Shown here one piece after another: positions 1 to 7,257 of a stretch of 64,000 nucleotides of DNA. The stretch lies in contig CATOSD010000002.1 in assembly GCA_951812395.1 (NCBI GenBank), positions 920,442 to 984,441 of the forward strand. The letters run 5' to 3'. The number at the start of each line of letters is the position of its first letter. Position 1 is the first letter of the stretch. The notes under the pieces are model-generated. The model searched no databases. It saw only the letters and a list, made by a program, of their open reading frames with translations, and had not been told where the DNA came from. A program made the translations under genes and the position numbers. Source of the stretch: an uncultured Dehalococcoidia bacterium. GTDB lineage: Bacteria > Chloroflexota > Dehalococcoidia > Lucifugimonadales > CATOSD01.

Positions 1-267
1 CTCGGCGGCGACCCCATCGTCTGGTACAACGAGAGCTTCTATCCCGTTCTCAGCGCCGAGGACGGCGAGCACCTGGGGTACATCACCAGCGCCTTCTGGT
101 CGCCGAACCTCCAATCCAACATTGCCTTGGCCGTGATGCCCAAGTCACACTGGCGACGCGGCACTCGCCTGAAGGTCATGCTGCCCGCCAGCGGGCTCGT
201 GGACGCCGAGGTGGTGCGTGTGCCCTTCGTCGACCCAACAAAGGAGCGCCCCAAGTCCAGGCTCTAG
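1..267 (+). CDS. GcvT/DmdA-like aminomethyltransferase, C-terminal part
   Basis: The frame is open from the window edge to a TAG and gives the last 88 residues of a larger protein. The stretch with GYITSAFWSP followed by ALAVMPK and a short beta-rich tail matches the C-terminal barrel of the glycine-cleavage T-protein family, which also includes DMSP demethylase and dimethylglycine/sarcosine dehydrogenase tails. These enzymes move a one-carbon unit to tetrahydrofolate. The catalytic N-terminal part lies outside the window, so true GcvT cannot be told apart from a DmdA-like paralogue. A sarcosine-oxidase-like gene lies 3.5 kb downstream, which fits methylamine or glycine-derivative use. Confidence 0.75.
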   Translation, partial: LGGDPIVWYNESFYPVLSAEDGEHLGYITSAFWSPNLQSNIALAVMPKSHWRRGTRLKVMLPASGLVDAEVVRVPFVDPTKERPKSRL

Positions 268-361
268 TTCGACCCGATACCGGCGGCCCGGTCACTCCGG
301 CATGGGCCGCCGGTCAGCGCCCCACAGGGGACTGCCCTTCCATGGGTCCGGCCAACCGAAT

Positions 362-471
362 AGTCCCTTCCCCCTCGCAAGAGGAGGGCTATCCGAAAGT
401 CCCTTCCCCCTCGCAAAGGGAGGGCTATCCGAAAGTCCCTTCCCCCTCGCAAAGGGAAGGTTAGGATGGGG
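362..471. repeat. Three tandem copies of a 36-bp C-rich unit
   Basis: Units begin at 362, 398 and 434 with AGTCCCTTCCCCCTCGCAA. The first two end in CTATCCGAA and the third diverges into AGGTTAGGATGGGG. The units abut without spacers. The third copy carries the same core as the dispersed C-rich hairpin seen at 833-900, 39497-39534 and 40174-40273, so the array looks like a local amplification of part of that repeat. Confidence 0.85.
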
Positions 472-496
472 TTGCGCGATTGCCAAGACCACCCCC

Positions 497-525
497 TTGA
501 CACGCCAGCACATCCGTGCTAAAAT
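497..525 (+). promoter_or_regulatory. Sigma70-type promoter with palindrome in the spacer (module copy A)
   Basis: TTGACA (497-502), a 17-nt spacer, then TAAAAT (520-525). The spacer holds the palindrome AGCAC-ATCC-GTGCT (507-520), which overlaps the first base of the -10 box. Near-identical promoters with the same spacing occur at 12003-12031 and 36388-36416 on the minus strand. The palindrome is placed where a repressor could block RNA polymerase; that role is inferred. Confidence 0.7.
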
Positions 526-531
526 CCCCTC

Positions 532-900
532 ATCACAGCCGACCCGCAACTTAACAACCGAAGGCTCGCCACCGACCACCCGACTAACCCCCCCCGTGTG
601 ACACTCGTGTCAATCAACCGTCGAATCCGGTCCCACATTCAACCGGAATCCGTCGCATCTGTAACGAGGAACGCAGACCGGCCAGCTACAAAATATGAGG
701 AGATAGAACAAAAGAAACATAATGGGACACTACTAAAACAGGCGAATTTGTCACACACGGCGGGTAGCCCTCTCCCAACGCCCGACGCGACTCCGCTCGG
801 TAGCCCGTCACCAGTCCATCCCGCACCGACCTATAGTCCCTTCCCCCTCGAAGGGGGAAGAGCCTGCCCTGAGCTTGCCGAAGGGTTAGGATGGGGGTGA
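532..900 (+). other. Possible leaderless small ORF, module copy A
   Basis: The frame that starts 6 nt after the -10 box is open to a TGA at 898-900. Its first codon is ATC where copy B (36133-36381) has ATG; a GTG in frame lies at 598. About 150 nt into the frame, RPATKYEE resembles ASYERHG of copy B and PSYEAEQYG of copy C. The last third runs into the dispersed C-rich repeat, so any original C-terminus is probably lost. This is either a degenerate mini-gene or a non-coding element; no family is recognised. Confidence 0.3.
833..900. repeat. Dispersed C-rich hairpin repeat
   Basis: AGTCCCTTCCCCCTCGAAGG is followed by GGAAGAG, an insert containing a CTGAGCTTGCCGAAGG stretch, and TTAGGATGGGGGTGA. 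The arms CCTTCCCCCTC and GAGGGGGAAGG form a strong hairpin in the best copies of this repeat elsewhere in the window. Confidence 0.7.
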
Positions 901-1263
901 CCGAGGCGCAAAGCCGGCCCCGACCCGTACCGCGCACGCCACCTGGCCGGCGCGGAGTTCCGGTCCCGGTCCCGCATCACCTTGCCGACCGCTCTCCCGG
1001 CCCAACGTGCGGCAGCCGGCCCCGAGGTGCTGCGCGGCCTGTCTTCCAGGCCGCCGCGCAGCCAGTCCCGGCCCGCTCCGCCAACCCGAATGGGCTACCT
1101 GCCTCCAACTACGACGAAACCGTGGCGGCGGCGACTCGCGAAACTATTCGCCGGCCAAGCTGATGCAGGTTCCACGGCCCTCCGCGCTTGAGCGCGCGCC
1201 GCCGTTCGCCTAGAATGGCCCCACGCACGAACGCCCTACCCTGTCCGCCGGAGGCCGCACAGC
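901..1263. other. GC-rich stretch with no convincing gene
   Basis: Several frames are open because of the high GC content, but none has a start with a ribosome binding site or a recognisable motif. The last bases contain GGAGG (about 1250), the ribosome binding site of the hydrolase gene that follows. Confidence 0.5.
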
Positions 1264-3243
1264 ATGGACTCGCAAATCAGGCTTGTAATCGACCGCCGAG
1301 AGCCGTTCGCCGGAGCCGAGGCTTTCGCCGGCGTCGGCCCCTACGAGCTGCTGTCCGGCCGCGTCGACTTCGCCATCGATCCCGCCGCGGCAGCGTTCAG
1401 CACCGTGGTCGATCTCGAGCACGCCCCGCGCAACACCGGCGGCCTCGTCGAGTATTCCGCCGATTTCTATATGCTCAAGCCCACGGACATGGAGCGCGGC
1501 AACCGGCGCATCCTCTACGATGTCAACAACCGCGGCAACCTGCGCTGCCTGCAGTTTTTCAACGACGCCGTCCACGACAACGCTCCGTCCGCCCCGGAGC
1601 ACGCCGGCAACGGCTTCCTCATGCGGCGCGGCTACACCGTCGTGTGGTCCGGCTGGCAGGGCGACATCAGCCCCGGCGCGGACCGCCTCACCATGCGCCT
1701 GCCCGTCGCGAGCCTGGACGGCGAGCCAATCACCGGAGCGGTGCGCACCGAGTTCATGGTCGACGACCCCGGAGTCACCGCGCTGCCTCTCAGCGCCAAC
1801 CACTACACCGACAGCTACGAAGCCGCCTCTACCGACACCGCCGCCTGCACCTTCACCGTCCGCGAGTACGAGCACGACCCGCGCGTCCCCATCCCTGCCG
1901 ACCAGTGGCGGTTCGCGTCGATAGACTCGGATGGCGAACCGACGCCCTCCCCCTTATGGTGCCACCTGCCCGCGGGATTCCGTCCAGGCTGGCTGTACGA
2001 ACTCATCTACGAGGCGAAGGACCCCCGCGTGCTCGGTCTTGGCTTCACCGGCGTCCGCGACCTCCTCGCGTTCCTGCGCAACGACGCCGCCGACTCCGAC
2101 GGCGCCCCCAACCCGCTCAGTGAGAACGGCGCCGGAATCGATCGCGTGTACGGCTGGGGCCGCTCCCAGAGCGGACGATTCCTCCGGGAGTTCGTCTATC
2201 GCGGGTTCAACGCGGACGCGAGTGGCAGGCGCGTGTTCGACGCGATCTCGCCCCATGTCTCTGGCGGCGGACGAGTCGCCCTCAACTACCGCTTCGGCCA
2301 GCCCGGACGCTTCCCGCGCCAGCACAACGACCGCCTCTACCCGTCCGACCAGTTCCCGTTCGCCTACCCCGTCACAACCGACGCCCACACCGGCAAGATC
2401 GACGGCATCCTGAAGCGACCTGAGACCGACCCTCTGGTGATCCACACCCAGACCGCGTCCGAATACTGGGACCGCCGCGGCTCGCTGGTCCACACCGACT
2501 CGCTCGGCAACGACCTGCCGGACTACGACCGGGCCCGCGTGTTCCTGTTCGCCGGCTCCCAACACAACGCCGACCCGTTCGGCGGCCCGACAGAGGGCAA
2601 CAGCCGCCACCTGTCCAACCCCCTCAACACCACGCCCCTGCTGCGAGCGCTCCTGGACCGGCTGGACGACTGGGCCACGTCCGGGGCGGCGCCCCCGCCG
2701 AGCCGCGTGCCCACCCGCCGCGACGAGACCGGCGTTCCGGCCGACGTGGCCCAGTCGCGCTTCCCGGCCATCCCAGGCGCGGAGCACCCCGACCAGGCCA
2801 ACCGCCTCTACCTGATGGATCACGGCCCGATGTTCGACAAGGGCATCATCGCCGGCGGCCCGCCCGCCGAAGACAAGAGCCGCGAGTACGCCGTCCTGGT
2901 CTCGCAGCTAGACGCCGACGGCAACGAGATCGCCGGCATTCGCACTCCCCACGTAGTGGCCCCCATCGCAACCTACACTGGCTGGAACTACCGGCCCGAC
3001 GGCGCCGCCGGCAAGGCCCAGTCAGGCACTCTCGGCAGCTACCTCCCGTTCGCGGCGGACCAAGCCGAGCGGTCACGCGCCGGCGACCCGCGGCCCTCGA
3101 TTCGCGAGCGCTACCCTACCCGCGCGAGCTACGTGCGCGCCATCGCCGCCGCCTGCGAAACCCTGGTCCGGCAGTGGCTCCTGCTGGAGGAGGACGCCGA
3201 CCGTTACGTCGAGCTCGCCATGCGCGACCGTGTCTTGGACTGA
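1264..3243 (+). CDS. Alpha/beta-hydrolase-domain protein (Abhydrolase_10 type)
   Basis: A 659-residue protein starting at an ATG 8-10 nt after GGAGG. The motif YGWGRSQSGRFLREF is a nucleophile elbow (G-x-S-x-G) of the long alpha/beta-hydrolase group often annotated as alpha/beta hydrolase domain-containing protein. An N-terminal beta-rich part with GVGPYELLSGRVDF precedes the catalytic core, and the C-terminal part has the ATYTGWNYR stretch typical of the group. No signal peptide is evident. Substrates are unknown for most members; ester or lactone cleavage is only an inference. It stands alone, with HicBA downstream. Confidence 0.8.
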   Translation: MDSQIRLVIDRREPFAGAEAFAGVGPYELLSGRVDFAIDPAAAAFSTVVDLEHAPRNTGGLVEYSADFYMLKPTDMERGNRRILYDVNNRGNLRCLQFFNDAVHDNAPSAPEHAGNGFLMRRGYTVVWSGWQGDISPGADRLTMRLPVASLDGEPITGAVRTEFMVDDPGVTALPLSANHYTDSYEAASTDTAACTFTVREYEHDPRVPIPADQWRFASIDSDGEPTPSPLWCHLPAGFRPGWLYELIYEAKDPRVLGLGFTGVRDLLAFLRNDAADSDGAPNPLSENGAGIDRVYGWGRSQSGRFLREFVYRGFNADASGRRVFDAISPHVSGGGRVALNYRFGQPGRFPRQHNDRLYPSDQFPFAYPVTTDAHTGKIDGILKRPETDPLVIHTQTASEYWDRRGSLVHTDSLGNDLPDYDRARVFLFAGSQHNADPFGGPTEGNSRHLSNPLNTTPLLRALLDRLDDWATSGAAPPPSRVPTRRDETGVPADVAQSRFPAIPGAEHPDQANRLYLMDHGPMFDKGIIAGGPPAEDKSREYAVLVSQLDADGNEIAGIRTPHVVAPIATYTGWNYRPDGAAGKAQSGTLGSYLPFAADQAERSRAGDPRPSIRERYPTRASYVRAIAAACETLVRQWLLLEEDADRYVELAMRDRVLD

Positions 3244-3324
3244 CGCCGCCAAAAATGGAGAAGTGCCCCTCGTGGGCGCCTAAGGACCCCGCGCCGCATG
3301 CAGAGCGCCAGGAGACTCAGACCC

Positions 3325-3531
3325 ATGAAACGAACCTTCACCGCTACCGTCTGGCAAGAGGGTGATTGGTACATCGCGCAGGCCCTTGAACTTGATGTGG
3401 CAAGTCAGGGTCTATCGGAAGAGGAAGCGCTGGCAAACCTGCGAGAGGCCATCGAGCTCAGCCTGGAGTCTCCCATGCCAGTTCCCGAGCCGAAGATTCG
3501 CCGCATAGAGATCGAAATCGGTGCCGCTTAG
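3325..3531 (+). CDS. hicB: HicB-like antitoxin
   Basis: A 68-residue protein with the HicB fold pattern: TATVWQEGDWYIAQALELDV, then an SEEEALANLREAIEL helix. The ATG at 3325 follows GGAG. It is the short form, lacking a C-terminal DNA-binding domain. Its end overlaps the start of hicA by 11 bp, so the two are translationally coupled, in the hicB-hicA order that is the reverse of the classical one. It should neutralise HicA and may autoregulate through the complex. Confidence 0.85.
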   Translation: MKRTFTATVWQEGDWYIAQALELDVASQGLSEEEALANLREAIELSLESPMPVPEPKIRRIEIEIGAA

Positions 3532-3742
3532 GCCACTACCGTACCGCGAGGTCGTTCGCAAGCTCAGGCGAGCAGAGTTTGCGGAAGTTGGCCAGCGAGG
3601 AAGCCATGTCAAACTAGCTAGGCCAAGCCCGGACGGTGTTCGCACCACCATCGTTCCACGCAATAGAGAAGTGCAGATCGGAACTCTCAGAAGCATCCTT
3701 CGCCAATCTGGCCTGAACGCGGATGAGTTCGAGGTACTTTGA
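3521..3742 (+). CDS. hicA: HicA-like mRNA interferase toxin
   Basis: A 73-residue protein from a GTG start that overlaps hicB. It carries the double-stranded RNA-binding-like HicA motif: REVVRKLRRAEF, then GQRGSHVKLARP with the conserved catalytic histidine, and a C-terminal LRSILRQSGL helix. HicA cleaves mRNA and tmRNA when HicB is lost. The sequence looks intact, so this pair may be active. The next gene starts 13 bp downstream but has its own strong ribosome binding site. Confidence 0.88.
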   Translation: MPLRPLPYREVVRKLRRAEFAEVGQRGSHVKLARPSPDGVRTTIVPRNREVQIGTLRSILRQSGLNADEFEVL

Positions 3743-3755
3743 AGGAGGCCCACAA

Positions 3756-4898
3756 ATGACCGCCACACACGACGTCGCGATTGCCGGCTTGGGCGCGATG
3801 GGCAGCGCCGCGGCCTATCACCTGGCCAAGAGAGGCGCGAGCGTGCTGGGGCTGGACCGCTACGCGCCGCCCCACACCCTCGGCTCTTCCCACGGCGAGA
3901 CTCGTATCATCCGAGAGGCCTACTTCGAGCACCCCTCCTACGTGCCCATCATCCAGCGCGCCTACGAGCTGTGGGAGCAGTTGGAAGACGAGAGCGGACG
4001 CGACCTCTTCCTCCAGTCGGGCGGCGTCATGGTCGGCCCGCCGGACAGCACCTTGGTCACCGGCGCGGAGCTGAGCGCCCGGATGCACGACCTTCCCTAC
4101 GAGCGGCTGTCCCCTGCCGAGGTCACCAACCGCTTTCCCGCGCTCACCCCCGCGGAGGACACCATCGCTATCTGGGACAGCCGCGCCGGTATCCTGTTCC
4201 CCGAGGACTGCGTCCGATCGCACCTCGACATCGCGCGCTCGAACGGCGCCGACCTCCGGTTCGACGAGCCGGTAGAGTCCTGGGAACCTGACGGCGACGG
4301 CGTCAGCGTCCGTACCGCGAGTGGCGAATACAGCGCCGGCAAGCTGCTGCTCTCCGCCGGGGCCTGGATCCCCAGCCTCATGAACGGCCTCCGCCTGCCG
4401 CTGGTCGTCGAAAGGCAGGTGCTTGTTTGGTTCGAGCCAAAGGCCAACCCCGGCCACTTTGCCGCCGACCGTTGCCCCATTTTCCTCTGGGACCACGGCC
4501 AAGATCGCCACTTCTACGGCTTCCCAAACATGGGCACTGGTGTGAAGGTGGCGCTGATGCACCAGGGCGAGGATACCGAGGTCGACTCGCTCGACCGCGA
4601 GGTCTCCCAGCGTGACGAGGACGCGGTGCGCGCCATGCTGGAGCTCTACCTGCCTTCGGCTAACGGTCCCGCGCTTTCGGCGCAGGTGTGCATGTTCACC
4701 AATACGCCCGACACCCACTTCCTGGTAGACTTCCATCCGGAAGCGCCGCAGGCGCTGATCGCCAGCCCCTGCTCCGGGCATGGCTTCAAGTTCGCAAGCG
4801 CCATAGGCGAGATCCTCGCGGAGTTGCTGGCGGACGGCCGCTCCAAGCTGAACATAGACCTGTTCCGCCTCGACCGTTTCGGCGCGGCCCGGGCCTGA
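3756..4898 (+). CDS. FAD-dependent oxidoreductase, monomeric sarcosine oxidase / N-methyltryptophan oxidase family
   Basis: A 380-residue protein; the ATG at 3756 is chosen because AGGAGG lies just upstream (an in-frame start at 3723 would sit inside hicA). The N-terminus has the FAD-binding dinucleotide motif GLGAMGS. The C-terminal SPCSGHGFKFA contains the cysteine that binds FAD covalently in monomeric sarcosine oxidase. GSSHGETRIIREAY is also typical. The family oxidises N-methyl amino acids to imine, formaldehyde and peroxide. The substrate cannot be fixed from sequence. The SDR gene follows 28 bp downstream, probably in one operon. Confidence 0.85.
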   Translation: MTATHDVAIAGLGAMGSAAAYHLAKRGASVLGLDRYAPPHTLGSSHGETRIIREAYFEHPSYVPIIQRAYELWEQLEDESGRDLFLQSGGVMVGPPDSTLVTGAELSARMHDLPYERLSPAEVTNRFPALTPAEDTIAIWDSRAGILFPEDCVRSHLDIARSNGADLRFDEPVESWEPDGDGVSVRTASGEYSAGKLLLSAGAWIPSLMNGLRLPLVVERQVLVWFEPKANPGHFAADRCPIFLWDHGQDRHFYGFPNMGTGVKVALMHQGEDTEVDSLDREVSQRDEDAVRAMLELYLPSANGPALSAQVCMFTNTPDTHFLVDFHPEAPQALIASPCSGHGFKFASAIGEILAELLADGRSKLNIDLFRLDRFGAARA

Positions 4899-4926
4899 TC
4901 AATAATCTGTCAATAGGAGGCCCCAC

Positions 4927-5679
4927 ATGAGATTGGAAGGAAAGGTCGCATTCATAAGCGGCGGCGCCCGCGGCATGGGCGAGACCGAGGCGCGGCTGTT
5001 CGCCGAGAACGGCGCGAAGGTCGCCATCGGCGACGTGCTGGAAGCCGAGGGCCTGCAGGTCGCGTCGGACATCTGCGCGGCCGGCGGCGACGCCATGTTC
5101 GTGCCGCTCGACGTGACCATCGATGCCGACTGGGAGCGCGCTATCGTCGCAACTGTCGAACGCTACGGCCGGCTCGACGTGTTGGTGAACAACGCCGGCA
5201 TCAGCGGCCGCAGCATGGTGGAGGATACGCGCGTGGAGGACTGGGAGCGTGTGATGGACATCAACGCTAAGGGCGTGTTCCTCGGAACACGGTACGCCAT
5301 ACCGGAGATGCAGAAAGTTGGCGGCGGCTCGATAGTCAACATCTCGTCCCAGCTCGGTCTGGTTGGCACCGACAACAGCAGCCCGCAGTACCAGGCGTCC
5401 AAGGGCGCGGTGCGGATATTCACCAAGACGACCGCGATCCAGTACGCCGCCGACGGCATACGCGCAAACTCGGTCCACCCGGGGCCTATCGTCACGCCGA
5501 TGACCGAGGAGCGCCGCGCCGATCCGGCCACGCGGGAGCTGATGCTGTCCCGCATCCCGCTCGCAAGGTACGGCCAGCCCATGGACGTCGCCTACGGCGT
5601 GCTGTATCTCGCGTCGGACGAATCGTCGTTCGTCACCGGCAGCGAACTGGTCATCGACGGTGGTTGGACGGCCCGCTAG
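4927..5679 (+). CDS. SDR family oxidoreductase
   Basis: A 250-residue classical short-chain dehydrogenase. The ATG follows AGGAGG at 4914-4919. It has the cofactor motif GGARGMG (replacing TGxxxGxG), D in VPLDV, NNAG, the catalytic serine in NISSQ and the YQASK active-site pair. An acidic residue after the second strand (IGDVLEAEG) suggests NAD preference. The C-terminus GSELVIDGGWTAR is the usual SDR ending. It probably shares a transcript with the upstream flavin oxidase. The substrate is not predictable. Confidence 0.87.
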   Translation: MRLEGKVAFISGGARGMGETEARLFAENGAKVAIGDVLEAEGLQVASDICAAGGDAMFVPLDVTIDADWERAIVATVERYGRLDVLVNNAGISGRSMVEDTRVEDWERVMDINAKGVFLGTRYAIPEMQKVGGGSIVNISSQLGLVGTDNSSPQYQASKGAVRIFTKTTAIQYAADGIRANSVHPGPIVTPMTEERRADPATRELMLSRIPLARYGQPMDVAYGVLYLASDESSFVTGSELVIDGGWTAR

Positions 5680-5699
5680 CGCCGGCGACGCCCGACTGT

Positions 5700-5728
5700 T
5701 TGACGGCCCAGCGTCTCAATACTATAAT
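5700..5728 (+). promoter_or_regulatory. Strong sigma70-type promoter
   Basis: TTGACG (5700-5705), a 17-nt spacer and a perfect TATAAT (5723-5728). It lies 20 bp after the SDR stop and drives the two desulforedoxin-like mini-genes. The transcript would start near 5735, giving a leader of about 30 nt. Confidence 0.85.
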
Positions 5729-5764
5729 CTCAGTTTAACGAACAAAACCGAGGTGCATCTGACT

Positions 5765-5881
5765 TTGGCGAACGAAACTGGAAAACGGTATGCTTGTCCC
5801 AAGTGCGGCTCGGAATTCGTCGTAACTAAGGGTGGGGAGGGTACGATGCTGTGTTGCGGCGAACCGGTGCCGTTGAAGTAG
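5765..5881 (+). CDS. Desulforedoxin-like mini metalloprotein 1
   Basis: A 38-residue protein. The TTG at 5765 is preferred because GAGGTG lies 10 nt upstream; a GTG at 5753 in the same frame is the alternative. YACPKCG followed by MLCCGEPV reproduces the CxxC...CC layout of desulforedoxin, which binds one iron or zinc ion and usually forms a homodimer. The TKGGEGTM turn also matches. It lies directly after a strong promoter, so it is probably well expressed. It may serve in oxidative-stress or superoxide detoxification as in desulfoferrodoxin; no catalytic domain is attached. Confidence 0.72.
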   Translation: MANETGKRYACPKCGSEFVVTKGGEGTMLCCGEPVPLK

Positions 5882-6009
5882 CCAGCCCCGCCGGATCAGC
5901 CCATAGAGCCGTAGTCTTTCGGGTTTAAGGGTCGGCAAACATACGGTGGTCTTGGTTAAGGGGAGCGTGGCGCCCCCTCCGGTCATTCACATCAGGAGTA
6001 CGTGCGAAG

Positions 6010-6153
6010 ATGTCCAACCAGCTGGGTCGAAGGTATCAGTGCGAGGTCTGCGGCACGATGGTGCTCTGCACCAAGGCCGGCCAGGGCGCAGTCCAATGCC
6101 ACGACGCCGAGATGGCGGTGCAGCAACCCCGCAAGCTGCCCTCTTCCGACTAA
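6010..6153 (+). CDS. Desulforedoxin-like mini metalloprotein 2
   Basis: A 47-residue paralogue of the protein 128 bp upstream: YQCEVCG, then TKAGQGAV, then QCHDAEM. The second metal pair is C-H-D instead of CC, so one cysteine ligand is replaced by histidine. AGGAG lies about 12 nt before the ATG. The shared promoter at 5700 and the same-strand order suggest one transcript. A hairpin at 6231 ends it. No known enzyme partner is adjacent. Confidence 0.7.
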   Translation: MSNQLGRRYQCEVCGTMVLCTKAGQGAVQCHDAEMAVQQPRKLPSSD

Positions 6154-6230
6154 GCCGGTCCGCTGCTCCAGCCGTGGAGCGCGCAAACGATAAGTTCACG
6201 GCCGGTCTGGGGTAGTTTCACCGATGCGAA

Positions 6231-6256
6231 AAGGGGCGGTCTGCGAACCGCCCCTT
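6231..6256. terminator. Bidirectional hairpin terminator (GGCGG...CCGCC family)
   Basis: AAGGGGCGGT and ACCGCCCCTT form a 10-bp stem around a 6-nt loop, with T-rich sequence after it on the plus strand and A-rich sequence before it. It separates the convergent mini-gene 2 and lipA. It is a variant of the palindrome repeated at 30612, 39437 and 51747. Confidence 0.75.
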
Positions 6257-6285
6257 CGTTTGTCTGACTGGCAGGCACTTCCCCT

Positions 6286-7161
6286 TTACACTCCCACGGC
6301 GCTCGCCGACTTGTGCTGCTCGTCCGCGTGGTACGAGCTTCGCACCAGCGGGCCCGAGGCGACGTGCCTGAATCCCATCGACTCCCCCACCTCTCGTAGC
6401 TCCTCGAACTCGTCCGGAGTGTACCAGCGCGACAGCGGAGCGTGCTTGTCCGAGGGCCGCAGGTATTGACCGATGGTCAGCAGGTCGCAGTCCACGGCGC
6501 GAAGGTCAGCCATCGTCTCGGCAATCTCGTTCCGGGTCTCGCCCAGCCCGACCATCATTCCCGACTTGGTCACGCCGTACGGAGCCAGTTGCTTTGCGCG
6601 CCGTAGCAGTTCCAGGGACCGGTCGTAGTCGCCCTTCGCCCTGACGCGGCTGAACACGCGGCGCACCGTCTCGATGTTGTGGTTCAGCGTTTCAGGGCCG
6701 GCCTCCATCACGCGCTCCAGGGCGTCCCAGTTGCCATCGAAGTCGGGGATGAGGGTCTCCACCTTGCAGTTGGGCAGGCGCTTGTGGATCTGCCGGATGC
6801 ACTCGGCGAAAATGAACGCGCCGCCGTCGGTCAGCTCGTCCCTGTTCACCGAAGTTATCACCGCGTACTCCAGGCCCATGCGCTCTACCGTCTCCGCCAG
6901 ACGCACCGGCTCGCCGAGGTCGAGAGTCTGAGGCGTGCCTGTGGTAACCGCGCAGTAGGAGCACGCCCGCGTGCAGATGTCGCCGAGGATCATAAAGGTC
7001 GCTGTCTTGCGCTCCCAGCACTCGCCGATGTTGGGGCAGCGCGCCTCCTCGCAGACGGTGTGCAACTGGGCGCCGCGCAGCCGCTCGCGCAACTCCAGGT
7101 AGTTTGGGCCGCCCGGCATCCTCACCTTCAGCCAGCTCGGCAGCCTTCTTTGCCCGGCCAT
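6286..7161 (-). CDS. lipA: Lipoyl synthase
   Basis: A 291-residue radical-SAM enzyme that inserts two sulfurs into the octanoyl group on lipoyl-dependent proteins. It has the auxiliary-cluster motif CEEARCPNIGEC, the radical-SAM motif CTRACSYC and the C-terminal RSSYHADE with the serine that ligates the auxiliary cluster. The ATG at 7161 is chosen because GGAGG lies 5 nt upstream. Lipoate serves the glycine-cleavage H-protein and 2-oxoacid dehydrogenases. No octanoyltransferase gene is adjacent. Confidence 0.96.
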   Translation of the reverse strand: MAGQRRLPSWLKVRMPGGPNYLELRERLRGAQLHTVCEEARCPNIGECWERKTATFMILGDICTRACSYCAVTTGTPQTLDLGEPVRLAETVERMGLEYAVITSVNRDELTDGGAFIFAECIRQIHKRLPNCKVETLIPDFDGNWDALERVMEAGPETLNHNIETVRRVFSRVRAKGDYDRSLELLRRAKQLAPYGVTKSGMMVGLGETRNEIAETMADLRAVDCDLLTIGQYLRPSDKHAPLSRWYTPDEFEELREVGESMGFRHVASGPLVRSSYHADEQHKSASAVGV

Positions 7162-7257
7162 GCGTCCTCCATCAGTGTGGGTTGTGGGAATCATACCAGA
7201 TTCCCAGTCACGCTTTCGTCTCGAATTGCAGTCCCGATTCGGCGGCTTGTGGCGCCG

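Noticed and set aside
362-471. A CRISPR array suggested by 36-bp repeats
   Set aside because: The three units abut with no spacers, and no cas gene is present. The sequence belongs to a dispersed hairpin repeat.
1188-2123. Plus-strand frame of 311 codons overlapping the alpha/beta-hydrolase gene
   Set aside because: Arg/Pro/Ala-rich shadow of the GC-rich gene in frame at 1264, without motifs.
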